In this document: piece after piece, positions 15,388 through 24,020 of the stretch | Layout: every line of letters begins with the position of its first letter | How positions within the stretch are numbered: the stretch's first letter is position 1 | Source of the DNA: JBDSRX01 sp047445235 | GTDB taxonomy: Bacteria; Patescibacteriota; Dojkabacteria; J137 | DNA length: 45,334 bases | NCBI GenBank assembly: GCA_047445235.1 | Contig: JBLGEO010000019.1 | Span: 1-45,334 of the forward strand | Reading direction: 5' to 3' | Notes under the pieces: generated by a model | The model's input: only the letters and a program-made list of their open reading frames with translations | The model's database searches: none | Told to the model about the DNA's origin: nothing | Position numbers and translations under genes: made by a program

Positions 15388-16515
15388 ACTCTTTCTTCTC
15401 AATTGATATCCCAAAGCTATTAACACTATCCCAAAGAATACATTTATAGCTAAAGCCATATCGGTATTTACATCTGTGGATGGAAGTGGAGTTGGTGTCG
15501 GTACAGGCACTGGTACAGGAACGGGCACTGGAACTGGTGTCGGAGTTCCGGATCCAGTTGAAGGTAAAGACTCTTTTGTTCCTCCGCAAACAGATCTACT
15601 TGTTACAGACTGGTAAACGCCAGAAGGGTTATTACAACCACTTGGGCAAAGGCAGTATTTCCCTTGGTCACAAGAAGTATTACATGTAGATAGTACTATT
15701 GGATTTGCTGAACTATCTCCAGGGCTTGTTGTAGGACTGCTCACCGGTGTACTTACAGGTGTAACATCGTCAACAACTGTATTTGCAGTATATGCAGCTG
15801 TTGTTGCAGAGATGCTTGGTAAATTTATATTTGTATCTGTATTTAGGATTGTAGCTCTAGCTCTCTTTCCATCACTAGATGTAATAGAAACCAACAGATT
15901 TCCACTTCCTATCTCAAAAGCCTTTCCTGTATTTACATCTTTTAATGTAGACTTATCAATTGTAATATTGGGGTTTGTAGAATAAACAGATGCAGTTGTA
16001 GAAATATTATCGCCGTTAGAAGCATGTACATATGCAATACCCTCAATAAAATCACTTGGTGCGGCAATTAAGAGAGGACTAGGGACACCAATTTCATCGG
16101 TACTTTTTAAAGTTGTAAAAGAGTATGTTGCTTCTGGAGTACTAAAGTTTTCTGTACCAGCAGTAATTTGAAAAAAGTACTTCCTCTCTGGTAACAGATT
16201 ATTTATTTTTACATAAAAAAGATTTCTTGCAGCTGGAGCAGTATCGTCTCTGTAATCTAGAACCTTTGTTGTAAATTGACCTGATTCAGTTCCATAATTA
16301 ATAAAACTCTCTACGCTTTCTGGCGAATACCAAGAGATAACAGCTGAGTTACCCGAAAGATTACTTACAATAACTTCCCTTGCAGTTAGATCCGCTTTAA
16401 CGTCTACAGGTTGCTGAGACATCTGAATTAATCTCCCTATAGAATAGACAAGCGCTATAACTAGCGCTATCAGAACTATTGACAGAATTATTCGTAGGCT
16501 GTTGTTTTGCTTCAT
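15385..16515 (-). CDS. Cell-surface protein with FN3-like domain, VP-repeat and C-terminal anchor
   Basis: Predicted envelope protein of 376 residues. A basic start and membrane helix (about 8-30) lead into an FN3-like/phosphatase-N-like domain (about 43-140; SNLSGNSAVISWYSPE... LLPERKYFFQITAG). A beta-rich region with a cysteine-rich segment (CNTSCDQGKYCLCPSGC) follows, then LPSTG at about 316-320, a Pro-Val repeat of about 12 residues and a final hydrophobic helix ending LRRKS. The order LPxTG, spacer, helix, basic tail recalls sortase substrates, but the spacer is longer than usual and no sortase is in view. It starts in TAATG overlap with the upstream 1008-residue gene, so they are one operon. 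Confidence 0.75.
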   Translation of the reverse strand: MKQNNSLRIILSIVLIALVIALVYSIGRLIQMSQQPVDVKADLTAREVIVSNLSGNSAVISWYSPESVESFINYGTESGQFTTKVLDYRDDTAPAARNLFYVKINNLLPERKYFFQITAGTENFSTPEATYSFTTLKSTDEIGVPSPLLIAAPSDFIEGIAYVHASNGDNISTTASVYSTNPNITIDKSTLKDVNTGKAFEIGSGNLLVSITSSDGKRARATILNTDTNINLPSISATTAAYTANTVVDDVTPVSTPVSSPTTSPGDSSANPIVLSTCNTSCDQGKYCLCPSGCNNPSGVYQSVTSRSVCGGTKESLPSTGSGTPTPVPVPVPVPVPVPTPTPLPSTDVNTDMALAINVFFGIVLIALGYQLRRKS

Positions 16516-19500
16516 TATGGTGAAATTGTCTTATTCGCACTTTTGTTTAGAACAAAGTATCCTTCAGTATCTTTTAAGTCAAAATTATTTCCAAAGAATT
16601 GATTATTTAATTTAACAACAGACTCGTATGTATTATCTGTAAACCTTGAGATCGTTGTACATTCTGCACCTAGTGTATTACATTTGGTAATAAAACTATT
16701 TGCAGTGTAATCAATAGTGGATAAAATTGCAGCTAAATTCCAACCAGTACTTAGATTTATTGGGACACTGCTGGTAAATTTCTGTCCTTTGAATTGTACA
16801 ATTCCGTTATCCAACGTTCTAACAAAATACCCTTCGCCTGGGATTAATGTAAAGTCGTTCCCAAAAGATTCTATTGCACCTTGTTCGTTCAATCTATATA
16901 CAAAGTGAATCCAATTACCACTGTCGTATTTTGAAATTTGTACAGCTGCTACTCCTTGATTATTAATACTCTTTATTAAATCTGAAGCCTTTGTAAAGTC
17001 TGCAGATGCAAAGTTTAGTGCAATTAGATTCCAACCTGCATTTAATTCGTAAGCAGATAGGTCGCTTAACTTTGCAAGAGTGACAGTATATTGAGTAGGA
17101 TCGATGTAAGGTTCGTTCGATTCTTTTATTCCATCGGAGTTAATATCGTCAAAATATTTAACTGTAACATTATTATTTAGAACACTAAACTCTGCATTTT
17201 TGAATCCTGGAATAACTATACTGTATGTTCCTTTGCTCAAAAGCGCTGGATCTAAAACATCTGGAACAGGTTGTGCATGAACAATCTTAACTGGAAATAA
17301 AGGTGAATCTATTAAAGAACTAGTTGGAGCTGGATCACACCATTTAATGGATACTGCACCTTTACACCTTTGAGTTCCAGGATGACCTACATTATCGTCG
17401 TAACAGTGGATGCCCTGATTTGCATACTTGCCACTTAATACATCTGAATTGCAAGCAGATGGTCCAACAGTTGTACCATTATCCTTCTCAACAGGTATAT
17501 TTGTTGTTGTGTCCTTCAAAGATGTACAAGCTTGAGCTTTTACATCTATAGGGTTTGTAATTAGATTATTGTTATTACAAGTTGCACCAACTTTAGTAAT
17601 TCCAGAAGTAGCTCCACCTGCATGAGTAGTTTTATACTCACAAATTACGGAACTTCCACTTGTAGTTTGCCTTACATCCGTAGTATCTCCATTTGAACAC
17701 GTAGTGCCTCCTGGACAATTATAAGTTTTTAAAAGATCTGTACATTTATCTACTACTGGACTATCTCCACAAATTGCTGCTTGGTTATCTGCAGATAAGA
17801 ATTGACTAAAAGTAGGTGTACCGGCGACATCTTTGCAAGTTCCAACTGAAACTGGAATGCTGGTTGTTGAATAACTACACCTAACATTTCCATCAGATTT
17901 ATCAGACTGAGTTCCAATAACACTTTGATTTAATCCAACACAAGAAACTGCGGGACATACAATATTTGTTACCTTATCACACGAAGTTATTTTACCTTGT
18001 GCTAATGCAGCAATACCAGTTGATGCACCTGAACCAGCAGAGCCTGCAGGAACTTGCTTATTAGCTTCAGTTCTTGTCTTAGGGTCGGTAGCCTTCTCAG
18101 GTTTTGTTGCTACAACATCGCCTCCACCAACAATTGGTTTTGTAGATTTAGTTGCATCTGGTGTTCCAACAGCTGTACCTTGGCAGTTTTTACCATTCCA
18201 TATAGTTGCAACTGGACATGTCTGCTGTGTTGCACTTGTTACAGTTGTATTTGCTTGCCCTACACAGGTACAAGGTCCAACATTAAATGATCCGCCAGCA
18301 CCACAAGTAACATTTCTTTTACATCCATTTCCACATGCTTCACTATAGGCTGAGTTACAAATTGGCTTATTATTTACTATACTTGTGTTTCCAAATGTTT
18401 GGTTTACTACAGGTTTTGTAGTATCTGTTGTAGTTGAACTATTAGTTGTATTTCCAGCTGGGGCTGGTTTAGGAACTACAGCTGGTGCAGGTTTACTTGG
18501 AAGTCCTTGTGCAAGTTTTGCTGTTCCTGTAATTGGAGCCGGTTTTGGTTGCTGTTCACTTGTACTAGTAGCAGGTTTAGGTTTATTTGTTGATGCTGTT
18601 GAAGGTGGATCTATTTTTTTCTGTTGAGCTGCTGCAGGTTTAGTTACTCCACCACCATTATCATTTATAGCCAAATCTGTTGTTAAGCCTAGCACGCCTG
18701 AATCTGCCGAAGCAGTAGCGTTATCACTAGAAGTAGATGCCGCAGATTCAGGAATATATCGAACATTAATAACGGCATTTTCTAAAGGTTTGTATTCAGT
18801 AAGTTTTAAGTTTGTCCATCCGTAGCCAATATCACTTCTTACCTCCATAGAAATGGTGTAATTTTCTTTATCCCATCCAAAAGTATCTCCATATTCTGTA
18901 TGTAAATTTGAAAAATCTCCAGACCATACTCCACCAGATCCTATTGCCGAAGAATACAAAGCACTTACATCTTCCTCATCATAAGAATCGACAAATCTAT
19001 AGTAGACAATTCCATCTGATGGGTTAGGTTCGTTGGTAGTAAAATTTACTATCTTTCCATAAGCAGTGTCTGGTTGATTTACTTTATCAGCTTGAGCTAA
19101 GGTAGTCACACTATTTTCAGGGATAGGTATATAAGTTCTTACACTTCCATTTATTCTAAAATAATACTTCTTTCCTGCCTCTAAATTTCTTAAAGTCACC
19201 TGGTGGAAATTTCTTGCTTTTGCCTTATCACCAGCATAGTAGGCGTTATTTTGAGAATCGAGATTAACGTCTCTATCATCATAAGCCACATTTTTAGTTA
19301 ATATTTTATCTACTAGTGGTAACCAGTTATCAGAATCGGAATATTGAACAGAAGGAATATTTGCACTTTCTGAGCTCCAAGAAATACTAAAACTATTTGA
19401 ACTTAAGTTTGTTACCTCAAACTCGTTAATATCTGGATTGCTATCTAGCAGGTATGCGACTATAAATATTAATAAAGAAGCAATTAAGAGGATACCGAGA

Positions 19501-19541
19501 ACTTTAAGAATTGTTTTTTGATTTGTTCTCAAGAACTGCAT
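16515..19541 (-). CDS. Large modular surface protein (FN3-like, Cys-rich, GWNL repeats), 1008 aa
   Basis: Anchored protein with an N-terminal membrane helix (about 12-31). An FN3-like domain (about 36-165; NLSSNSFSISWSSE... GKKYYFRINGS) comes first. A Pro/Ala/Thr/Lys-rich flexible linker spans about 300-380, and a long region to about 740 holds many paired cysteines (CNSAYSEACGNGC, CPAVSCVG and similar). Near residue 798 there is DINSDGIKESNEP, an EF-hand-like calcium-binding loop of the SdrD-B/dockerin sort. The end holds two related modules each opening GWNLI/A (about 833 and 932) and containing EGYFV. Function is unknown; adhesion or an outer-layer structural role is inference. It shares its operon and FN3 type with the following gene. 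No enzyme motif is seen. Confidence 0.75.
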   Translation of the reverse strand: MQFLRTNQKTILKVLGILLIASLLIFIVAYLLDSNPDINEFEVTNLSSNSFSISWSSESANIPSVQYSDSDNWLPLVDKILTKNVAYDDRDVNLDSQNNAYYAGDKAKARNFHQVTLRNLEAGKKYYFRINGSVRTYIPIPENSVTTLAQADKVNQPDTAYGKIVNFTTNEPNPSDGIVYYRFVDSYDEEDVSALYSSAIGSGGVWSGDFSNLHTEYGDTFGWDKENYTISMEVRSDIGYGWTNLKLTEYKPLENAVINVRYIPESAASTSSDNATASADSGVLGLTTDLAINDNGGGVTKPAAAQQKKIDPPSTASTNKPKPATSTSEQQPKPAPITGTAKLAQGLPSKPAPAVVPKPAPAGNTTNSSTTTDTTKPVVNQTFGNTSIVNNKPICNSAYSEACGNGCKRNVTCGAGGSFNVGPCTCVGQANTTVTSATQQTCPVATIWNGKNCQGTAVGTPDATKSTKPIVGGGDVVATKPEKATDPKTRTEANKQVPAGSAGSGASTGIAALAQGKITSCDKVTNIVCPAVSCVGLNQSVIGTQSDKSDGNVRCSYSTTSIPVSVGTCKDVAGTPTFSQFLSADNQAAICGDSPVVDKCTDLLKTYNCPGGTTCSNGDTTDVRQTTSGSSVICEYKTTHAGGATSGITKVGATCNNNNLITNPIDVKAQACTSLKDTTTNIPVEKDNGTTVGPSACNSDVLSGKYANQGIHCYDDNVGHPGTQRCKGAVSIKWCDPAPTSSLIDSPLFPVKIVHAQPVPDVLDPALLSKGTYSIVIPGFKNAEFSVLNNNVTVKYFDDINSDGIKESNEPYIDPTQYTVTLAKLSDLSAYELNAGWNLIALNFASADFTKASDLIKSINNQGVAAVQISKYDSGNWIHFVYRLNEQGAIESFGNDFTLIPGEGYFVRTLDNGIVQFKGQKFTSSVPINLSTGWNLAAILSTIDYTANSFITKCNTLGAECTTISRFTDNTYESVVKLNNQFFGNNFDLKDTEGYFVLNKSANKTISP

Positions 19542-19569
19542 ATATTTATTTTTAACTATATATTGTAAA

Positions 19570-19598
19570 AGAATATATTTTTCTTCTACTCAAGTCAA
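19570..19598 (-). promoter_or_regulatory. Promoter of the FN3 surface-protein operon
   Basis: Minus strand: -35 TTGACT (19598-19593), 17-bp spacer, -10 TATTCT (19575-19570), 28 bases before the ATG at 19541. Confidence 0.6.
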
Positions 19599-19609
19599 TA
19601 GAGTGGATA

Positions 19610-19618
19610 TGATATAAT
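19610..19618 (+). promoter_or_regulatory. Extended -10 promoter of trhO
   Basis: TGATATAAT: a perfect TATAAT (19613-19618) with TG one base upstream, ending 25 bases before the trhO ATG. It has only a poor -35, which is normal for extended -10 promoters. It lies back to back with the surface-operon promoter. Confidence 0.6.
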
Positions 19619-19643
19619 TCTCTTCGTTAATTTAAATAAAAAT

Positions 19644-20528
19644 ATGATGGAAACTGTCCTGCTATATTACAAATATACAGAAATAAAAAATCCAGAAGAG
19701 CTTAGAGAAAAGCAATTCGAACTTTGTACAAAACTAGGTCTAAAAGGCCGAATTCTAATTGCTGCAGAGGGAATCAATGGAACTATTGGTGGTGATGAGT
19801 CTGCGTGCCAAGAGTATATAAAAGTAACTTCTGAATTTCCAGGGCTAGATGGAGTAGATTGGAAAATTTCTCATAATACAGATGAATCTTTCCCTAAACT
19901 AAGAGTTGTTGTAAGAGATGAAGTAGTCAGTTTTAGAGCACCTGTTGACCTAAAACATAAAGCACCATATATTCAACCAGAAGAATTAAGAGAAGTTCTA
20001 GAGTCAGATAAAGATGTAGTAATTATAGATGCAAGAAATAATTACGAATCAGATATTGGAAAATTTAAGAATGCAATTACCCCAGATATTAAAAACTTTA
20101 GAGAGTTTCCAGAATTTGTAAAAAGTATAGAGCACTTAAAAGATAAGCCAATCGTTACTTATTGTACTGGAGGAATAAGATGCGAGAAAGCCTCTGCTTA
20201 CTTAGTTGAACAAGGCTTTACGAATGTTAGACAATTACATGGAGGAATTGCTAAATATGGCGAAGAGGCTGGTGGAAAAGACTTTCAAGGTTCAATGTAT
20301 GTGTTCGATAAAAGAATACATGTTCCCGTGAATTCAGAAAATCCAGAAATTATCACAGAGTGTTTACATTGTGGTGTAAAAAGTGAAAAATATATTAATT
20401 GCTGTAATGCCAAATGCAATAAGCAGTTTATCTGCTGTGAAGAATGTGATGTAAAGTTTGACGGTGGATGTAGTAAGGAATGCAAAGAGCTTTCCAGATA
20501 TAAAGTAGAGAAGTCCTCAGTAAATTGA
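19644..20528 (+). CDS. trhO: tRNA uridine 5-hydroxylase TrhO (rhodanese family)
   Basis: TrhO (YceA) introduces 5-hydroxyuridine at wobble U34 of certain tRNAs in an oxygen-dependent reaction. The N-terminal ferredoxin-like part (GLKGRILIAAEGINGTIGG) precedes a rhodanese domain with the signature YCTGGIRCEKASAYL around residue 170, holding the catalytic cysteine. The last about 60 residues are cysteine-rich (CLHCG, CCNAKCNKQF, CCEEC, GGCSKEC), the zinc-ribbon-like tail of the family. At 294 residues it is slightly shorter than the E. coli protein. Two ATGs stand in tandem at 19644 and 19647. It ends in TGA. Downstream spacing of 134 bases suggests the next gene is separately regulated. Confidence 0.93.
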   Translation: MMETVLLYYKYTEIKNPEELREKQFELCTKLGLKGRILIAAEGINGTIGGDESACQEYIKVTSEFPGLDGVDWKISHNTDESFPKLRVVVRDEVVSFRAPVDLKHKAPYIQPEELREVLESDKDVVIIDARNNYESDIGKFKNAITPDIKNFREFPEFVKSIEHLKDKPIVTYCTGGIRCEKASAYLVEQGFTNVRQLHGGIAKYGEEAGGKDFQGSMYVFDKRIHVPVNSENPEIITECLHCGVKSEKYINCCNAKCNKQFICCEECDVKFDGGCSKECKELSRYKVEKSSVN

Positions 20529-20662
20529 AACTTTCAAAGTAACTCCAAAACTTGTAAACTCTAAGGAGTTAATAATTTGCCTTCACGTACAAAAAAAAGT
20601 TTTAATACTAACTGTATTGCTTTGCCTTGTTTTAGGATTATATTTAAAAGAAGAAAAGTGTA

Positions 20663-21598
20663 ATGAAAAAGATAATAAAATTAACTATCATAATATTTAT
20701 TCTAATTCCTCTAAAGTTTGCATACGCAGACTCAGGGTTACTTATTTCTCCTGCAGTAAACGATCTAATTCTAAAACCTGGTGAGGCATATGCAGGAACA
20801 TTTAATATTAGAAATAACCACGAGTACAATATTTCCTTAGAGCTTCAGAAAGGTTCTCTAACATCAAAAGGAGAAGTATCACTAGATAGTTCTAATGATG
20901 TTTCTACACAATGGATAAGTACAAACCAAACAAATGTAGCAATTAACTCTTTTAAAGATCTTACATATAACTATTCCATTAACATCCCTTTAGATGCACA
21001 AGAAGGGTTTTATAGACCAATGTTTATTTTAAAGCTATCTTCAGAACAAAATGAAAGTGGTGCTGTAACATCTCTTACTCAACTCTTACCATTTCAATTA
21101 AATATTTTTGTAAGTGAGAATGGGAAATATGATGGTTTTTTAAAAATAAATAAACTAAATGTCGGAAGTACTATTCTTATCGGTAACCAACAGAAGGTTG
21201 ATTTTGCAGTAAGTAATATCAATCCATCTCCTTCTAAACCACTTATTAGAATCCAAGTCCTTTCTCCTGAAGGAGAAATTATCTATCAGTCTGTGAAAAA
21301 CGAAAGTTTATTAATCATAAATCAAAATCAAGAGATAGCACAAAGCTTAAATATTTCAGATTCATTTAATGATGGTTCAAAAATAGGCAGGTACACAATA
21401 GAGTTATATGTAAAAGATATTTTAACAAGTAGAGAGGTAACTTCTAGAATTGCTTTCTGGTACCTTCCACAGCCTTATGTTAATGCCGTTGTTGTCATAC
21501 TATTTGTTTTAGTCTTAGTTGCATTGTTGACCTTAAAGATTAAGAGAAATATTATTAAAAATAGGAAAGAAGATAAACATCTATTTATGTATAAATAA
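20663..21598 (+). CDS. Secreted, membrane-anchored DUF916-like protein
   Basis: 311 residues with a clear signal peptide (basic start, hydrophobic core, cleavage probably after FAYA near residue 22). The mature part opens GLLISPAVNDLILKPGEAYA and is a beta-sandwich-type domain with GxFNIRNN and EGFYRPMFIL motifs, resembling DUF916/pilus-chaperone-like domains that bind cell-surface material. A C-terminal membrane helix (about 271-291) and a basic tail (KIKRNIIKNRKED) anchor it. The next gene, after a 276-base gap, is also secreted and pilin-like. Assignment to DUF916 is by pattern only. Confidence 0.65.
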   Translation: MKKIIKLTIIIFILIPLKFAYADSGLLISPAVNDLILKPGEAYAGTFNIRNNHEYNISLELQKGSLTSKGEVSLDSSNDVSTQWISTNQTNVAINSFKDLTYNYSINIPLDAQEGFYRPMFILKLSSEQNESGAVTSLTQLLPFQLNIFVSENGKYDGFLKINKLNVGSTILIGNQQKVDFAVSNINPSPSKPLIRIQVLSPEGEIIYQSVKNESLLIINQNQEIAQSLNISDSFNDGSKIGRYTIELYVKDILTSREVTSRIAFWYLPQPYVNAVVVILFVLVLVALLTLKIKRNIIKNRKEDKHLFMYK

Positions 21599-21874
21599 CA
21601 AATTTTTTGCTTATAGGATTATTAGTTTCAAGAGGCGGAACACCTTCTTAGGGAAGACTTACAATAAATTCTCAATTTAGTTGCATAACCTCTGGCAGTG
21701 TCGGTACGTTACCTGTATACTGAGTTCAGTAGTATAAATTGTAGATTTTACTGTTTCTGTATTCATATATACAGCAAGCAGAATCGCGATTGAGATACTC
21801 ATAAAAGCAAGTAATTTAACCTTGCCTGGAGCTTATTCAGATATTATTAGTTTTACAGCGTTAGTTAACTTTTA
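21599..21874. other. Non-coding gap upstream of the pilin-tail gene
   Basis: A TATTAT at 21842-21847 ends 27 bases before the ATG at 21875, the usual distance here, but lacks a good -35. On the minus strand a 41-codon frame (21802-21677) begins with a hydrophobic stretch (ISIAILLAVYM); it could be the remnant of a membrane protein but I cannot support a gene. No repeat or tRNA is seen. Confidence 0.4.
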
Positions 21875-24007
21875 ATGAGACTAAATAAACATTTCGTTAT
21901 CATTGCTTTCCTTGCAGCAACAGCAGTACTTTTTGTGACATTAGTTTTGAATTCAAATAGTATAGTACAAGCTCAGGTTGTTATGTGTACTCCAGTAGAC
22001 CAAATTAACACAAGCAGTTTTAATGGTTGCTGTGGAGGGAATTGTGGAGGATGTCCAACTAATCAGTTATGTAATATTGCAAATGGTGCTTGTGTTTCTA
22101 AATTTAGCTGTAATCCTAATACAGGAAGTGCTTCTACGAATAGCAAAGTTACAGGGCAGACTTTGAGATCAGTATTTCATGAAGAAGGGGACTTTGTAAA
22201 TCAGCTCATGTCATCTCTATATAAATTTGGTGTCACAAATCCTCAGGGTGGAGTTGTTTATTCAGATAATACTATTGATAACTTCTGTATTTCTACAAAA
22301 TTTACAGATATTATTCGTTTTACTGCAGATTCTGGAAATGTATTTGGTGGTAGTGAGAATCTATTTTATGGATGCGCTACTGGAACCAACAGAGCCATAG
22401 ATGGTGTGCTTGGTTTACAATACTGTTGCCCTTCGTTTGGTTCACAGAAAGGTGCGATCTTACAAGATGGAGCAAGTGTTAGATATTGCTGTCCAGCAGA
22501 TTCAACTGGTGTATCAGATGTAAATGGGAAAAAATTTTGTCAAACACCTTCAAATACAATTAACCCTCCCGAAGGAATTCCAGTTAAAAGTTTAAAAGAC
22601 CCACTAGGAGCTGTTCCAATAAATCGTAATGATGTTTGGTATCGAGATCAAGTAAGTAATAACTGTAGTAGTAACTTTGGTCCAGACCTTCAGGGTACTA
22701 CTCCAACTACTCCACCTGGAGAACTTACTGGTGGATATAAGTTAATTGATTCTGGCATATCTTGTGTAAACTCGAGGGGAAAATGTGGACCGGGGTATGT
22801 AAATATTCAAGATGCAGTTGATGGAGGTCAAATTCAGACGGCAACAAACCTAACTTCAAGTGATTTTAGTGATTTAGTAAAGGACACATATGGTAGTGAC
22901 AACTATCCAAAACTTTGCATAAAAGATGATATTAAGTATGGAATAACAGTATATCTTGCAAATCCAACAAATGTAGAGTCTGCTTCAAGACCATTCTATT
23001 TTGGTTCTCCGGTTAATGCGAGATTCTGTCCAGCAGGACTTGTGTCCTCACAGGGTGAAAGCAAAACTTTTGTTGGTGTAACAACTGTGGCAGGAGCTTG
23101 GGGTTGTTGTCGACCAGGTCAGAGATTCGCTTATACACGTAACGATGCAGCAGCAGCAACTACTCAGCAAGAAGGAGGTTGCTGTGATGGATCCGCTTCG
23201 CATATTGAAGTGGATTCGGCTAACGGTGTAAAAAGATGTATAAATGATGCTAATCAGATTGTTGGTGTTGTTGATAATCCTGCAGGATTCCAGGGCATAC
23301 CTATTGGTTTAGCTTCTGGAAATGTTGATACTACAACAAAACCATCCGATCCTGGTTATGACAGCGTAAGCACTTTAATAAAGTTTGGTACAGATATAGT
23401 AAATAAACAAATCTGTCCAACAAGCACAGCATGTGCAATTGTTGGTGGAAATACAATTGTTAAAGCTTCGGATTTGATTAATACTGCAAATTTAACATGT
23501 ACAAAATGTTTTGCAGATGGGGAAATTATCGCAGTAAATGAAAGTACTAACTCAATGAAAATTTGTAATGCGTCAGCTGCTGCTGGTACGGCCCCATTTA
23601 CAGAAGAGGGAAGATGTAATAATAGCACTACAGATACCATAGCCTGTGCTGTAAATGGAAAATACAATAAAACAAATCAAGATGGAACTCCTAGTAACTA
23701 TACACTTTGTTGTGCTTGTAGAGAATCTGGTGGAGTTTGGACTGGAATTGGCTGTACAGATACCACACCACTTGGACTTATAACTGGAATAATTAGAATT
23801 GTTTTTGGAGTTGTTGGAGGAATTGCTCTACTTCAATTGATTATAGCCGGAGTTATGTATCAAACTGGAGATGAAGCAAGAATAAAGTCTGCAAGAGATA
23901 GTATTATAAAAACACTAACTGGATTAGCAGTGCTTGTGTTTAGTATTCTAATCTTAAGAATAATTGGAATTAATCTTTTAGATGTTGTTCCAGCAGGAAC
24001 CATATAA
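21875..24007 (+). CDS. Cysteine-rich secreted protein with C-terminal VirB2-like pilin module, 710 aa
   Basis: An N-terminal hydrophobic segment (about 7-27, ending near QAQVV) acts as signal or anchor. About 600 residues follow with dozens of cysteines, often as CC (FNGCCGGNCGGCPTNQLC, QYCCPSFG, WGCCRPGQ, GGCCDG, CCACRESGG), suggesting many disulfides outside the cell. The last 80 residues switch to a two-helix membrane module: helix about 632-660, hydrophilic turn YQTGDEARIKSARDSI, helix about 675-700. That helix-turn-helix, with a GDxxxIKxAR turn, is the pattern of VirB2/TrbC-type pilins common in Candidate Phyla genomes. Those pilins are normally about 100 residues. Role in a pilus or secretion machine is inference. 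Confidence 0.7.
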   Translation: MRLNKHFVIIAFLAATAVLFVTLVLNSNSIVQAQVVMCTPVDQINTSSFNGCCGGNCGGCPTNQLCNIANGACVSKFSCNPNTGSASTNSKVTGQTLRSVFHEEGDFVNQLMSSLYKFGVTNPQGGVVYSDNTIDNFCISTKFTDIIRFTADSGNVFGGSENLFYGCATGTNRAIDGVLGLQYCCPSFGSQKGAILQDGASVRYCCPADSTGVSDVNGKKFCQTPSNTINPPEGIPVKSLKDPLGAVPINRNDVWYRDQVSNNCSSNFGPDLQGTTPTTPPGELTGGYKLIDSGISCVNSRGKCGPGYVNIQDAVDGGQIQTATNLTSSDFSDLVKDTYGSDNYPKLCIKDDIKYGITVYLANPTNVESASRPFYFGSPVNARFCPAGLVSSQGESKTFVGVTTVAGAWGCCRPGQRFAYTRNDAAAATTQQEGGCCDGSASHIEVDSANGVKRCINDANQIVGVVDNPAGFQGIPIGLASGNVDTTTKPSDPGYDSVSTLIKFGTDIVNKQICPTSTACAIVGGNTIVKASDLINTANLTCTKCFADGEIIAVNESTNSMKICNASAAAGTAPFTEEGRCNNSTTDTIACAVNGKYNKTNQDGTPSNYTLCCACRESGGVWTGIGCTDTTPLGLITGIIRIVFGVVGGIALLQLIIAGVMYQTGDEARIKSARDSIIKTLTGLAVLVFSILILRIIGINLLDVVPAGTI

Positions 24008-24020
24008 ACAATTCCTAATT

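Noticed and set aside
20524..20716. Hydrophobic frame overlapping the start of the DUF916-like gene
   Set aside because: It contains a membrane-like stretch (LILTVLLCLVLGLYL) but has no ATG, GTG or suitable TTG before it and overlaps a gene with a clear signal peptide.
21677..21802. 41-codon minus-strand frame with a hydrophobic start
   Set aside because: Looks like the first part of a membrane protein but ends early, with no matching continuation; may be a remnant but cannot be supported.
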